64,000 nucleotides of DNA. Origin: Lophius americanus (Eukaryota > Chordata > Actinopteri > Lophiiformes > Lophiidae). The notes under the pieces were generated by a model. That model was not told the origin of the DNA. It saw only the letters and a program-made list of their open reading frames with translations, and searched no databases. The stretch spans positions 2,668,501 to 2,732,500 of the forward strand of contig JBBDHG010000097.1 of NCBI GenBank assembly GCA_037951165.1. Reading direction: 5' to 3'. This document shows, piece after piece, positions 24,013 to 36,189 of this stretch; the stretch's first letter is position 1, and each line of letters begins with the position of its first letter. The position numbers and the translations under genes are program-made.

Positions 24013-24400
24013 GAAATCATTTTTGAGTTATGCGGTGGAGGTGATCAGGATTCCGTATGATTCCACTGTAGGGATTATTCACGATCAAGAATGTGCCCCC
24101 TTTTTATGCTTCTGCCAAAGGGGTTGAATAAAATTAACCTTGTCTAGTCCGTAGGTGCCATCTGTCCACACATAGTGGGGAATAGTTTATCCACATCGCC
24201 CCTCAAAAACCAGTGGAATTCAGAGGAATCTCATACATGTGCATCCCAAAATTGTAATTTGAGCCACATTTGAATACAATTCTTTTTATCAGTTCCTTCA
24301 CACCAACCTCTGATAGAGGTTATTATGGTCTATCCACATTAGCAGATATAGATTTTTCTTCAAATGCATCATTCTTCTTTTTTCTATCTCTCAATTTCAG

Positions 24401-24489
24401 TGAACTACAGGGTTTTTGCAGTGCAGCCCCACACGGAGAGGGAGGATACAATCCATTTGGAGGATGATATTATTGTCATTGAAGCTGTG
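24401..24489 (+). CDS. c3-like exon 4: MG2
   Basis: An 89-nt exon reading VNYRVFAVQPHTEREDTIHL, then EDDIIVIEAV. The YRVF-V strand of MG2 is as in C3. Phase 1 to phase 0, donor gtaatg. Confidence 0.93.
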
Positions 24490-24839
24490 GTAATGTATTT
24501 TAATTGAGTTTTTATTTCAACAGAAAATAACAAACTTTTTTTTAATAATAGCTCAGAAAAACTCCTTTATATCTCCAGAGAGGATGAGCCTTCTTCCATG
24601 GAAGCCTGTGCTGCCATGTGTGCACAGTAGTCATGGGCCGACAAACTGAACTCGATGAGTCAATGAAGGAAATCTTCGATAAAACAAAGAAGAAAATCTT
24701 GTTGCCTCCCTGGCCTTGTGGGTGTCAGGGAGGGCTGTGTTCATAAACCCTTGTTGCCTTAACAAGAAAGAAAGAGGCAAAAAAAAAAACTTGGATTTGC
24801 TGCAGGATTTATTCTCAGCTGAACAAAAGGAAATGATGT

Positions 24840-25310
24840 TGGCCAACAGGGGCAGACACATTTTCGCCAATTTCACAACATACACACAACCACAACACAT
24901 TAAGAAAAACAATCTGCAGAAGCCACAAGATGACGGAAGTGTTTACGAGGGACTCTCAAAAGTGATACGTGTCTGGAAGTGCCTTTCTATTGCTTAATTT
25001 AGTGATTAAAACGGCTATAATACACAAACATTTCATGATATTTTGATTAGCCGTGGTACCTTCGCTTAATTTCCGGGTCATGCAGTCATGTGACTAAGAA
25101 TAAAACTTTAATATTCTTTGCTAAAACAACAAATAAACTTAATAATGGCCTTAACATGCACAGAACCCAAAGCTCCAGTCAACATGGTGTATTATTCTCG
25201 CTGAAGAAAACTCTTAACCAGCTATTTCGTTAGCTTTTGTATGTTACATTCTGACCGTTGTGTATGCGTTTCCATGGCGACAACTTAAGTTAGTTTGCGC
25301 AATGGTGGTT
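24840..25310 (+). repeat. Dispersed repeat R2, copy A
   Basis: Includes tttccgggtcatgcagtcat followed by gtgactaaga, and tgtatgcgtttccatggcga followed by caacttaag. Both strings recur in the same order and spacing in copy B at 26950-27340. Confidence 0.6.
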
Positions 25311-26689
25311 GGATGAACATTTCTTCTTAATTTGAAGCATGCACATGTCGTCGAATTGATGGTTGCAGTGCTTTTGCCCTTGTCAGCCGCCGTAAGGCAC
25401 AACAAAACACAGTTTACCGACAAAACAAACTTCCTCTGTTTCTCAATTCTCAGTATAATATCCGGTAACGGAAAATACATTCCAACATATAAGGTGTAAT
25501 AATGTCCTTGCGTATTAAAATACACAGGAAATGGATCGCAGAGAAATAACATGTCAATCCCCATAAGTCACTTTGTTTTTGAGCTGCATTCAATCAACAC
25601 CTTTACCAAATAAACACTTTCCATGGTTCATTTTCATTACTTTCCAATCGTATGACTAACATCAAAGTACCTTTTACAATTCTCCATATTCCATAAGGTA
25701 AACATTTACAATTGACATTATTTTTGTCTCCGCTAAAGTATTCTAACATAAATATGCAGAGAACAGTCTAGTCAAAAATAAAATATGTGCATTAGAGCCA
25801 CATCTATCTTCTGACTTGCAGACAAAACCCTACAAATTCCATCATCTGTATGCTATCAATACACTGCATGTATTAACTCGCACATTAGCAACAGGTCCGC
25901 TAGCATAGACTATAACTTTCTTACGAATTATCTACAATAAAACACCTTATTGACAAAACAACATGATTCTAAATATTACAAAGATTCTGACCAACGTATC
26001 CTTCATGCTGTGGTTTCTGATCATTATTATGTGGAATATTAACCCACCTCAAAGCAGAAAGAAAGAGGCAAAAAAAACAAAAAACTCAAGCAGGCGTTCA
26101 GCTTGGCTGCATGATTTATTCTGCAGACGTCCTTATCAGGATCAATAGTTCCTCCAAACTGCTAAGCGCTATCTGTTGACATATTTCAGTACTGCATCAA
26201 CAATTACAGCATATTTAATTTTTGTTTTAACCACTAAGCCTAAAGGAAATAAGAAAATAAAGGGATATCTATTTTCGTCAATTTTTAAACATGCTGTGTC
26301 TTTTCAAATGTTATGTTTTTTTTTTTGACCTTTCAATCATTTTTAAATAATTTTTAATCACTGTATATACACATTTTATCAACCCTTTACACTCGCATAT
26401 AAATCATACTTTGTATCTTTAACGAAATATTCAATTCTGGACCCGTTATTGATTCACATTGTATAATTCATTGAGAACAAAATGAGAAACCATAATTATT
26501 GTGACCACTGAAATATATAGGTTGCAGTCTGGATCTTCACTGCTAGATGTCACTAAATTCTACACAAAATATAGTAAATCTCCATATGGAGAAAAAGAGT
26601 GAAAGAGGGTAGGTACCAGACTGGCCTGAAACAGTCCAGACCTTTCCTTCCCGGAAAATGTGTGAGGCTATATTAGCGCTAATTCCCTG

Positions 26690-26940
26690 CCAAAGGTTTG
26701 CTTAACAAATGAACACGTTCTACAAATGGTCAAAGTTCACGTTCAAACACGATATGATTTGTAAATACAAAACAGGATCCAAATACAAATGCCTTGTTTT
26801 CACAAATAAAAAACTTGATCTACAAAAAGAGTTTGTTTTACAAATGCGCCTTGATTCACAAACAAAAAACTGTGAATTTTTTTTTCTGTTTCGCAAACAC
26901 AAAACGTGCTAAAGACAACTCTGCATGTCTTACATACGCC
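26690..26940 (+). repeat. Left arm of a long inverted repeat
   Basis: Holds ttcacgttcaaacacgatat and aaatacaaatgccttgtttt; the reverse complement of 28500-28690 gives closely similar strings in the same order. Confidence 0.55.
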
Positions 26941-26949
26941 GGCCGATAG

Positions 26950-27340
26950 GGGCAAATGGACTGCAGCTTAAGAAAACACATTCAAACAGTTTACAAGCAA
27001 ATACAAGCAAACAAAGAAAACATGTTCATCAATTTGACAACACACGTGCAGCAGAGCTGCAAAAAAGCTACAGCACAATGAAACTTTAACACTTGCCTAA
27101 CGTTCTATTTAATGCTTTGTTTAGTGAATAAAACAGGTATTATAAAGAACAACCGTTCTACCTCCCTTTAACTTCCGGGTTATACAGTCACGTGACTTAG
27201 ATGAAACGTTGATCAACATCAGTACATGGGTGCTCTGCAGTACCCAAAACTTAAACACAATAGCTTTGGTAGGTCACGGTATAACGTGTGCTGTATACGC
27301 GTTACCATGACGACAACTGAAGTCAGTATGCAAGATAGGG
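26950..27340 (+). repeat. Dispersed repeat R2, copy B
   Basis: Includes cttccgggttatacagtcac followed by gtgacttaga, and tgtatacgcgttaccatgac followed by gacaactgaag; homologous to 24840-25310. Confidence 0.6.
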
Positions 27341-27379
27341 GTTATGGGTTTTTCTTCAGCAAGTATAATACACCTTCCT

Positions 27380-27910
27380 TCTTACAGCAGCTCCTTCCTT
27401 AAATTTACAATGGAATTTAACCACAAGACCATCTACATCCTGGACTTAACCACCTCAAAGCCTGAAGATGGAAGGATCCATACCTCCGTTTACAGGAAAC
27501 CCATGGAACGCAACACACTCCTCCACTACAACAGTAACCACCACACCACCACATTTAAAACAAAACATACCCAAAGGGCCGTTTCTACTTCAGAGGAGGA
27601 ATTTTTGCAACTGGAGGAACTCCACCATAAAGCAGAATAGATGAAATCCACATTCAGTGTAGGAAACTACCCCCTGGCTGTAATTAACCGATCATACGAT
27701 CATGCTTTGTCGTCTTCTAGAGCTGATCTATTACGTGAGATCAAGTACCCTCCACTGTTTTCATTCAGACAGGCACTGACCATCGGAGACGGACTGGTTC
27801 CCACCTTTCAGACTAGTAAACCCAATAGCTTAAGATCCAAGGAAACTACAGATGCGGAAACTATATCCATTAAGTGGCAGTGTGTTTTGCCCCTGCTGGC
27901 CACTGTACTT
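27380..27910 (+). mobile_element. Penelope-like element reverse transcriptase fragment
   Basis: The frame from 27405 reads FNHKTIYILDLTTSKPEDGR, then IHTSVYRKPMERNTLLHYNS and NHHTTTF, then SEEEFLQLEEL. After a stop a second frame gives YPLAVINRSYDHALSSSRAD. The FLD-(x)-YRKP-(x)-LLHY-(x)-SSEEEF-(x)-GYP order is typical of the region after the catalytic core in Penelope-like or related tyrosine-recombinase/nLTR elements; Penelope-like is my best guess. Broken by at least one stop. Confidence 0.55.
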
Positions 27911-28404
27911 ACAAATAACAATGTGAAATTGCAAGTAAAAAAAAATCTTCTACAACTACACAAAACAAAAAAACCTCATGTGACTTTTGGCGCAATCTTT
28001 CCATATGAGTGTGTCACTATATGAACGCATATGTCCTCAGATTTGTGCACACACAGATCCTGTATAGTTCACCTGTTCCTGCAATAGGTGTCACCGTGAA
28101 TCAGTTTGTAGATTTCTAGGTTTTATATCCACAGTTTTAACACAGTGTGGCTAATCTTTGCCTTTCTCACCAGCTGACTCTATTGGTGCGAGTGTGAGCT
28201 CATCACAGCTTGAGATGTAAAAGATATTATTTTCCAACGTTTTCTGACATCCAACCACAGTTTATGGTTTTGTGATTCCCATTGATGAAGCACAGACGAC
28301 AGTTATTTGTTGTTAAGTTCACAGGAGCGCCGCTTCATGACAAAGGGACACTTACTGTTAAAACAAGTGAACTACAAAGTACCTGTGCAAAATTTTGAGA
28401 GACA

Positions 28405-28700
28405 AACCTCACGCGGAAAGATTGTGTCAAAAGTCACATGAGGTTTTTTGTTTTTTTGTAGTTTTAGGAAAGATTTCTTTGTACTTGTAAATGTGTAATT
28501 GTACCCGTAAGACATGCTGTAGTTCTCTCTAGCACGTTTGTGTGTGTGTTTGTTTGTTTGTGACTCAATATACATTTGTGAAAGATGTTTGCTTTGTGAA
28601 ACCAAGGCATTTGTATGTGAATCGTGTTTTGGATTTGCAAATGGCATTGTGTTTATACGTGAATCTTGAACATCTGTTTGAGACAACGGGTTTGAGCTCA
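28405..28700 (-). repeat. Right arm of a long inverted repeat
   Basis: aaaagtcacatgaggttttt followed by tgtttttttg is the inverse of 27955-27990 (aaaaaacctcatgtgacttt), and 28500-28690 is the inverse of 26690-26940. The two arms bracket the Penelope-like fragment. Confidence 0.55.
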
Positions 28701-29027
28701 TGGTTGGAGCAGTAGTGGACAGCCGAGTAGAAAAGGCAGCGATAGAGGCAGAGCAGGGAGCAACCCACGAAGACTTCTTTCAGCCGGATGAATATCAGAG
28801 GTCTCTCTGTTCAGCTAGCTTAAGGAAACATCTAAAAAGTTCAAGATGAAGCTTAGCAAGGGCATAAATAACAAAGTTTAACAAGAAGTAATTATGCAAA
28901 AGTGAAGCCTCCTGAAAATCATTCCATAGCACTCCATACTACCCCTCTCAAGAGTGCAAAACTATACATGCCCTACGTTGACATCGATTTGAAGGAATGA
29001 TTGTTGTTCCTTGCTTTTCCTTTTTAG

Positions 29028-29116
29028 AGTCCTAAAGGCGACATTGAAATACTTAATTCTGAGCTTCTAAGCTCTGGAATCTACAATGGTCGCTTCAGAA
29101 TTCCTGAATTTGCCAG
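29028..29116 (+). CDS. c3-like exon 5: MG2
   Basis: An 89-nt exon. Reads SPKGDIEILNSELLSSGIYN followed by GRFRIPEFA. NPEG-like start and xIPEF end as in MG2 of C3. Phase 0 to 2. Confidence 0.93.
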
Positions 29117-29183
29117 GTCAGTCTTTGATTGTTTTTCTTATTATCCACATACCATATTCATTCAGAGAGTGAAACAATCCAGG

Positions 29184-29300
29184 GGTGGGACTGTGGGCAG
29201 TGGTTAGAGCTGCTGCCTCACAGCAAGAAGGTACCGGGTTTGTATCTACCTCTGCCGGCCTTTCTGTGCTGAGTTTGCATGTTCTCCTGGTGTGTTAAAA
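29184..29300 (+). mobile_element. tRNA-derived SINE head
   Basis: ggcagtggttagagctgctg, cctcacagcaagaaggtacc, gggtttgta and cagtttgcatgttctcctgg-type strings: the very common vertebrate repeat with a tRNA-like head. Short and decayed. Confidence 0.7.
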
Positions 29301-30289
29301 TAATCCTGTCAATTCCAGTATTATCGTGTTCCTACACTTCATAATTGTTGAAATATTTAGGTTGTGTCCAGATTCATGTGAATTTTCAACTCATTAGTAC
29401 TTTCAGTTAAACACAATCAAACCTAAATGAATAAATATGAATCATTTTTAGTATTATTGAATTTTCTAATCCCATTTACACTTTTCCACATTTTTTAAAC
29501 TCAGTAATAACGAAACACTTTAAATTAGAGAATGAATAAATATGTACTTGGTAAATCCAACATTTTTGTATCGCATACTTTTTTCTCAGCCTTTTAACAG
29601 GATGTTCAGAGGTCAGACCGCAGCGTAATTCCTAAAAGACTACTTTATAATTCTCAGAGCATTAAGATGATCTCCATGTCCTCTGAGATGTTGTTCTGAT
29701 TTCTCCATTTTCAAATGCTTTAGCTGAACTTTGACAAAGTAATTTGCCTCATGTCAGTTATGTTCCTGTGTAAACGAGAAAATGATCCCACCACTTTTCT
29801 CACCAACCAGGCAGGTGAAGTTCCTCTTTATTTCTCTGAAAAACGCTTTCTGTCTGCAGCATCCCACTGACATACAGAACTCAGATACCAAGCACACGGC
29901 AGGTGACGTAAACTCAGGTGAAAGGTCAACATTCATTATTTTCCGTCTGCTTACTCTCATGGCAGCAGGCTAAGAATGGTATTCAAGGTTTCCCTTTTTC
30001 CTGCAACAAATACCAACTCAAGCTGGGCCGTGGCTTGTCGGTTATTCCTGGCCAGAGGAGATATTTAGTCTTTCCAGTAAGAAACGTAAACGGGCTCCTT
30101 TCAACATGATGGAGCAGCGGTTCCACTTCATACTCCCTCATGATGTTCGAGGTCCGCATGTTATCTCCAAGGCTGAGCAAAGCCCCGCTACGAAGGAAGG
30201 TCATTTCAGCTGCGACCTCTATATTTTGTTCACTTTCGAATCATGTTCTTGATATCCACTGACACGATGTGAAGTGCAGTAGAAGTGAT

Positions 30290-30395
30290 GAGAGAGTACT
30301 GTTTGGGGAGCTTAGAATTGTGTCTCGGCTGTTTGCAGATGATGTGGTTCTGTTGTCTTCATCAGTTCGTGATCTCCAGTGCGGCACTAGAGAAA
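30290..30395 (+). mobile_element. RTE reverse transcriptase fragment with FADD box
   Basis: The frame reads LRIVSRLFADDVVLLSSSVR followed by DLQ, the catalytic FADD block of an RTE-type reverse transcriptase. Confidence 0.75.
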
Positions 30396-30399
30396 AAGC

Positions 30400-31040
30400 T
30401 AAAGCTTCCCAGGAAGACTAAGAAGTGTTATTCCCCTATAATTGGAACAAACTCTCCAGTTCCCCTTTTTAAAAAGTGGGACCACTGTGTGCCACTCCTC
30501 AGGTACTGTCCTCATCCATCACACGGCATTGAATAAAAGTGTCAACCACGACAGCCCAACAATATCCAAGGCTTTCACAAACTCAGGGTGAATCTCATCC
30601 ACTCCTGGTGCCTTGCCACAGGGTAGCTTCTTAACTGCCTCTGTGACCTCTGCCAGGGAAATGGACGGGCCTTCCCCTGAGTCTTCTAACTCTCCCTCCA
30701 CCCGGGTTTTTGTTTGAGCAACCGCCAAGGCTGCAGCTCTTATGGTCTCTCAGTATCTGTCTTCTGCATCATGAGACCACTGGGCTACCCGGGACCGAAA
30801 TTTCTAATTCTTCAGCGTGTCGGCTTCCTTCACCGCTGGGGTCCACCAGCAGGTTGTCCGGTTGCTGCCATGACAGTTACTATTAGCCTTCTGGCCACAG
30901 CTCCCCCACAATGGAGAACTTGAACGTAGCTCCTTCAGATTCCATGTCCCGACCTCCCCCAGATTATGTCGTAAGTTCCTCCGAAGGTCCGTGTTGAACA
31001 TCGGAAAGACAGGGGCAACCGCCAGAAGTTCCAAGCTAAC
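30400..31040 (-). mobile_element. RTE (Rex3-like) LINE relic, opposite strand
   Basis: The - strand frame reads DSGEGPSISLAEVTEAVKKL, then PCGKAPGVDEIHPEFVKALD and IVGLSWLTLLFNAV, the reverse transcriptase entry region. Further - strand similarity to the same element runs through 30740-31040. It abuts a + strand FADD piece, so this site is a head-to-head mosaic of two insertions or an inversion. Confidence 0.75.
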
Positions 31041-31044
31041 CCTT

Positions 31045-32324
31045 GGTACTCATTTGATTTTAACCGGTCTTTCCAGCAGCCTCCCCCTGCCATCTGATCA
31101 AACTGGTTGGATTTTTTTATCTATAGCTAAATTATTGTTCATCAAAAGCACATATTCAATAAATAACAATGGAGGAAAATACACTTTGACAAAGTAGCAT
31201 TTTGGGCATCGAAGGGAAAAGCAGCACAGCCTGATGGGAGATGTCGAATTATCGCTTGAAATTTATCGTACACATCTAACTTGGATCTTGTATCCTATTG
31301 GAGTTCAGTGCTTCCCCTTCTATGAAATACTATGTATATGTCAAAGTCTGACATTTTTTCAGATTTTAATACAGTGGTTGGAGAAATTACCTCTAAAGTA
31401 GCAGCGCCTCTGGTTTTACAGTTTGATGTCCTGGACTGCGCTCATTGCGATGCATCTTAGATATCCTACTTCATGGCGTAATAGTACATTGAACAGAGGG
31501 TGAAATTATGCAACAAATACCATCATTATTGTACGTCTGGCATGCTAGGGTGGAGGGTCAGGCTTTTTTTAAGCATCCTCAGTCCTTCCATACGGTAGGG
31601 GCATGCTGCTTTATTTTTAAATGAAATTTTCTCTTAACTCCTAGTTCATTCAAGCACCCTACTTCTACCCATCACCACCCAGTTTTCACAGGCCGCTATA
31701 TCACAGCCTTTTCAGGGTAGGACCCTCTGTTCACTTTAATGGTAGTGGAGGCATAATGGGGCCTGCTTTGTTCCCCCGAGGAGACGGCAGATGTTACAGC
31801 ACCGAAACAGGTATTCATGATGAACTGACCTGGTTGAATTGGTAGGACAAAAAAGAAAAAAATTTGGAAAATCAACCATAACTGGCTTGAAATTGAAGAG
31901 ATATCATCAGGAGCTTCTTACACTCCAGCAGCTGTCATATTTAAAAAGTCACCCCAGACGCTAGTGCTGCTGAGAAATAAATTATGCAGTTTTTGCTTGG
32001 CACTTTTCAAACGACACACCTGTGTGGTGCATGTGTTTTGTTCATTGTAAACAATAAAAGGTGTTTCCGAAAAGTGGAGATAAACAAAATCTGTGTAAAA
32101 TCAACTACAGATTCATGAACTTTATCATTCAACAGCCTCAGGACAATCATATACCATCACCACCACCAGCCATTGTTATCATCTGATGTAATTAATCTTA
32201 TATCGACCACTAGAGGAAAATGCCACTTAATGAGTGTAAAATGTCCAATTCTTTTGTTGCCCTCAGTTTGTTTGGAAAATTTTAATTTTTTTGCTTGATC
32301 ACTGTGACATGTTCTTGGGTGCAG
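31045..32324 (+). other. Remainder of c3-like intron 5
   Basis: No exon and no repeat family that I recognise. Confidence 0.4.
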
Positions 32325-32410
32325 TCAGGGAATGTGGAAGCTGGAGGTAAAGTTCCAAAGAAACCCCCATTCAAGTTTCTCCACTGTGTTTGAGGTCAAA
32401 GACAGTTACG
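32325..32410 (+). CDS. c3-like exon 6: MG2/MG3
   Basis: An 86-nt exon. Reads QGMWKLEVKFQRNPHSSFST followed by VFEVKDSY. GxWKL and F-V-xF-VK-Y are conserved MG2-MG3 linker features. Phase 2 to 1. Confidence 0.95.
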
Positions 32411-32534
32411 GTAAGTCCCTCATCTTTGCATTGCTATTTAAATCCTATATAAACCTGTCAGATCTACTTTTTTTTTTTGCCTTATCAGATGAGTAAAATT
32501 TCATTTTAAACAATGGATGATCTCAATCTTTCAG

Positions 32535-32622
32535 TAATGCCCTCATTTGCGGTGAAAATGACACCTTTGAAGTCCGTCTTCTGTGTGGACAGTCAAGAAT
32601 TCACCGTCAACATCGTAGCAAC
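32535..32622 (+). CDS. c3-like exon 7: MG3
   Basis: An 88-nt exon. Reads VMPSFAVKMTPLKSVFCVDS followed by QEFTVNIVA. The V-PSF-V strand of MG3 is as in C3. Phase 1 to 2, donor gtatgt. Confidence 0.94.
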
Positions 32623-33094
32623 GTATGTTAGCGACTTTGTTTTGTGTGGTACTACTAATGCACGGCTGGCATGACTCTGCTTTAAAACTTGGATATAATC
32701 TAAAACCTTAACCAAAGCTTATGGGTCTGACAATAAGAGTAAACTACATTTGGTCAAGTTGATCAGGTTTTCCTGATCAGGCTTTGTGCACAAACCTACA
32801 AATCCAAGCCCGGCTTTGTGAATAATTAATCTAAATTAATGACATACATCAATCTTAACAATGAGAAGGATTTAAAGACTGAAATTTAAATGAGTATGAG
32901 TAGATGAGTGAATCATTCAATACACATTATAAATATTACAGGGTTAATCTATCTATTGGCTTTAGTCTAACCCTGTGACAGGTAGACTAAAGTCAAGCTT
33001 TTAAAATACTGACCGTATATGAAAGACAGTTTCATAACAGACATCAGCATCCACAGATTGTCCTCCACCCCACGTGATAGGAAAACACGCTAAT

Positions 33095-33595
33095 CATATA
33101 TAACATTATAACCTCTACTAGATATTGTTTAGGTCCACTTTTAGCCTCAATAACAGCCTTAAACCCTTGATGCCTGGACTCCATTAGACCTCTGGAGGTG
33201 TGCTGTGGTATCTGGTACCAAGACTTCCAATCCTGGAAATTGCAAGGTGGAGCCTCCATGGATCAGATTTGTTTTTCCAACACATCCCACAGATGCTGGA
33301 TTGGATTGAGAGATGGGGAATCTGAAGGCTAAGTAAACACTTTGAACTGGTTGTTGTCTTCATCGAACCATTCCTGAACCAATTTTGCAGTGTGTCAGGG
33401 ATCATCATCCTGCTTGAAGAGGCCGCCGCCATTAGGGCAGTCCGCCCCTGTGTCCATGAAGGGGGGGACTTGGTCTTCAGCAATATTTATCTGGGTGATA
33501 TGCGTCAAAGCAACACCTAGATCAATGGCAGGACTTACCGCCTTCCCCAGCTTGCGTTCTCCCATAGTGCATTCTGGTCCCATTCCATGAAGTCA
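33095..33595 (-). mobile_element. Tc1-like transposon relic
   Basis: The - strand frame gives DHKxxMGPECTMGERKLGKA-like and SLQIPHLSIQSSICGMCWKN segments, matching the end of the Tc1 transposase. The left end ataacattataacctctact matches copies at 11.3, 45.8 and 61.4 kb. Confidence 0.65.
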
Positions 33596-33899
33596 CCTAT
33601 TTGTTATGTGAAACATGCATAATTCTTGAGATTTTAATTTCCACTTGATCGAGATATTGTCCTGATGTTGTGATGAAAGTGTGTCTGAGTCTTTTGAATG
33701 TCATGTCAGTTTGCTCACATTCACCATTGATAAAGATAATCTCTCAAATGGTCTATGACTGTTGCATCTGTGTTACTTACCTTGGGGCAAGATAGAAACA
33801 AGATGCATTCGGTGAAGAAGGCCAGCTGGGGGAGAAAGTACGTCCTGCCATTCATGTGGATTTTACTTTGACTGGTAGCACCAGCACTTAACATCTCTA

Positions 33900-34145
33900 T
33901 ATTCCCCCCCTTTCGGGGATAGAGACTTCCCTAATGGCAGTGGCCTCTTCCAGCATCATGATGATCTCTAAAACACTGCAGAAATGGTTCAAGAATGGCT
34001 CAGAGGAACACAACAACCAGTTAAAGGTGCTGACTTGACCTCCAGATTCCCCAGATCTCAATCCTATCCAGCAACTGTGGAATGTACTGGAGAAACAAGC
34101 CTGATCCGTGGAGGCTCCACCTCGCAAACCCCGAAACAAAGGCCT
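33900..34145 (+). mobile_element. Tc1-like transposase fragment
   Basis: The DNA aagaatggctcagaggaaca followed by caacaaccag and cccagatctcaatcctatcc is the + strand version of the block seen inverted at 11560-11640. Decayed. Confidence 0.6.
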
Positions 34146-34251
34146 TTTTTTTCTATTCCATCATGAGATTTATGACCATAGGAGAAAATTAAAATCGTCC
34201 TGTATTTCACTTTACTGCTTAATTTAAAAAGTACATTTCCTGTGACATCAG

Positions 34252-34354
34252 GTACATGGATGGTCACAAGGTGGACGGTTTTGCCTATGCAATATTGGGG
34301 GTTGTGGAGTCGGGTAGGAAAATAACCTTTCCAGGTTTTATTCAGAAGGTGCAG
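34252..34354 (+). CDS. c3-like exon 8: MG3
   Basis: A 103-nt exon. Reads YMDGHKVDGFAYAILGVVES, then GRKITFPGFIQKVQ. Y-G-xVxG-AY-xFGV is the MG3 signature. Phase 2 to 0. Confidence 0.95.
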
Positions 34355-34515
34355 GTGAGTCAGTGTACTGCAAACATGTTGAGTTTGACCTCATCAGGAA
34401 TATTGTAGCATTTTTGCCAGATCTTGATGTACACTAATGATTACTGACTGGTATGAGAATTTACAGATTCAGAATCCCACAATTCCTCAAGTTGCATTTT
34501 TTTTTGTCACACTAG

Positions 34516-34621
34516 ATTACTGGAGGTTATGGAGTGATCAATCTGAAGATGAGTCCCTTTACAGAATTCTTGCTAGCGGCGGATTCCATGTATGTTGCTG
34601 TGAGTGTGTTTACAGAAAGCG
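34516..34621 (+). CDS. c3-like exon 9: MG3/MG4
   Basis: A 106-nt exon. Reads ITGGYGVINLKMSPFTEFLL, then AADSMYVAVSVFTES. Matches the segment between MG3 and MG4 (SLYVSATV in mammals). Phase 0 to 1. Confidence 0.94.
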
Positions 34622-34749
34622 GTAAGAAAAAAAAAAGACTGCTGTTTTTCAAAGAAGGAATTCAGAAAATGTTTTATTTCTTCAAGGGATGACGGGGAAA
34701 GCAAAGGGTTTAATGATTTTCAATGTAATAGATGCACTAGTTTTTATTC

Positions 34750-34990
34750 ATAGCATTATAACCACCAGCCTAATATTGTGTAGGTTCCCTTTTGCCACCA
34801 TAACAGCTCTTATTTGTCAAGGCGCTGAAAACCTCTACAAACCATCTGAATGCATGCTTTGGTACCTGGAACTAAGACTTTGGCAACAGATACTTTAAGT
34901 CCTGTAAGTTCTGGACGAGGTGGGGCATCCATAGATGGGACTTGTTTGTCCAGGAAATCCCACAGACGCTGGATTGTCAAATCATGCCAG
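34750..34990 (-). mobile_element. Tc1-like transposon end fragment
   Basis: cattataaccaccagcctaa followed by tattgtgtagg, then taagtcctgtaagttctgga. Same end as the copy at 11.3 kb. Confidence 0.6.
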
Positions 34991-35329
34991 TCTCAACGCA
35001 GGTCTAGACGAGTACTCTTTATTCTACTGAGAGCCAACAATTCAATTTGATTGAATTAGAGTTATATCTGGGTAATTTGCAGGCAACAACAAATTTGGAA
35101 ACTTACCAAAATGGTCTTAGGGAGGACAACCTGTGAACTGAAAACAGGGTATTGAGCTCCGCAGGCTCATTGTTGCGCCTGAGGAGCAAAGTCTATCCGT
35201 CCAATCTCACTGACAGCGCCACAGATTACTGAAACTGTTTTACGATGGTGCTGATAGAAATTTATCAAAACACACGGTGTATCAGAGTGGCAAAACAAAG
35301 GCCTATGCATTACCGTATGAAGTTGAATC

Positions 35330-35470
35330 AAAGCAACTGGACTTCTGTCTGGACTTGAGAATGTTTAACTTGTCATCCACCCTGATGAAGCCTCTTGTAT
35401 GAGAGGTGAAACGTCTTCAAGTTCACAACAACAGTCCAGTTGCGTCAGATTCCACTTTCAATGTTTACCA
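35330..35470. mobile_element. Probable Penelope-like tail
   Basis: cctcttgtatgagaggtgaa followed by acgtcttcaagttcacaaca is the inverse of 14040-14070. Confidence 0.4.
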
Positions 35471-35525
35471 TGACCTGGATGAATGAGAATCTACACAAAC
35501 ACAACCTGTGCATTTATCATGATAG

Positions 35526-35641
35526 GTGACGATATCGTGCAAGCTCAGTTGAGTGACGTGCAGATTGTCAAATGTATGTACACCATCAACTTCAAAGACA
35601 CCCCTCAGTACTACAAACCAGGATTACCCTTTGATGTCTTG
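35526..35641 (+). CDS. c3-like exon 10: MG4
   Basis: A 116-nt exon. Reads DDIVQAQLSDVQIVKCMYTI, then NFKDTPQYYKPGLPFDVL. YxIxFxxTPxYxKPGxPFD is a near-diagnostic C3 block at the start of MG4. Phase 1 to 0. Confidence 0.97.
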
Positions 35642-35857
35642 GTAAAGTACTATTTTCTATTTCTATTTATGTCTTATATTGTTAAGCTTATCATATCCAT
35701 GCCATCCTTAATGAAAAGCAGGATTGGTTTTTAAATAACCCTTTATTCTCGCACATACGGGTCATTTCTTTTCTCATGGTCAGCCGTGTGCTGAACAGTC
35801 CTGAACAGTTTTTTTCACCACGATTGTGTGATTTCTGTGCCTGATTTTTGATGGCAG

Positions 35858-36004
35858 CTTGAAGTCCTGTATCCCGATGGCACTCCAGCACAAGATGTTC
35901 CAGTTGTGGTCGCTCCTGGCCAGCAGTATGCAAACACTGCAGCCAATGGCATTGCAAAACTTTCCATCAATCCAGCGGCAATGGCTGACAGAGTGACAAT
36001 CAGC
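35858..36004 (+). CDS. c3-like exon 11: MG4
   Basis: A 147-nt exon. Reads LEVLYPDGTPAQDVPVVVAP, then GQQYANTAANGIAKLSINPA and AMADRVTIS. V-NPDGSPAxxVPV in C3 corresponds. Phase 0 to 0. Confidence 0.96.
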
Positions 36005-36189
36005 GTAAGTGTCTGATGGCTCTCAAAAATTTCTCGTTTGGACTGAGAGAAAGAGGAAAGTGTGAGAGATATTTTTAGAGAGATAGGGGCAGAGACACAC
36101 ATATATGTACTGTATTTAGTGTAGGGTAGGTTTCATGTGTCACATACAGCATCATCATTATAATCAAGTGACCGATTAAATTAGGCCAA

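Larger units (their letters stand above)
24490..29027 (+). other. c3-like intron 4 (about 4.5 kb, repeat-filled)
   Basis: Contains two related non-coding blocks (24840-25310 and 26950-27340), a Penelope-like reverse transcriptase fragment and inverted arms at 26.7 and 28.5 kb. No exon was seen. Confidence 0.6.
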
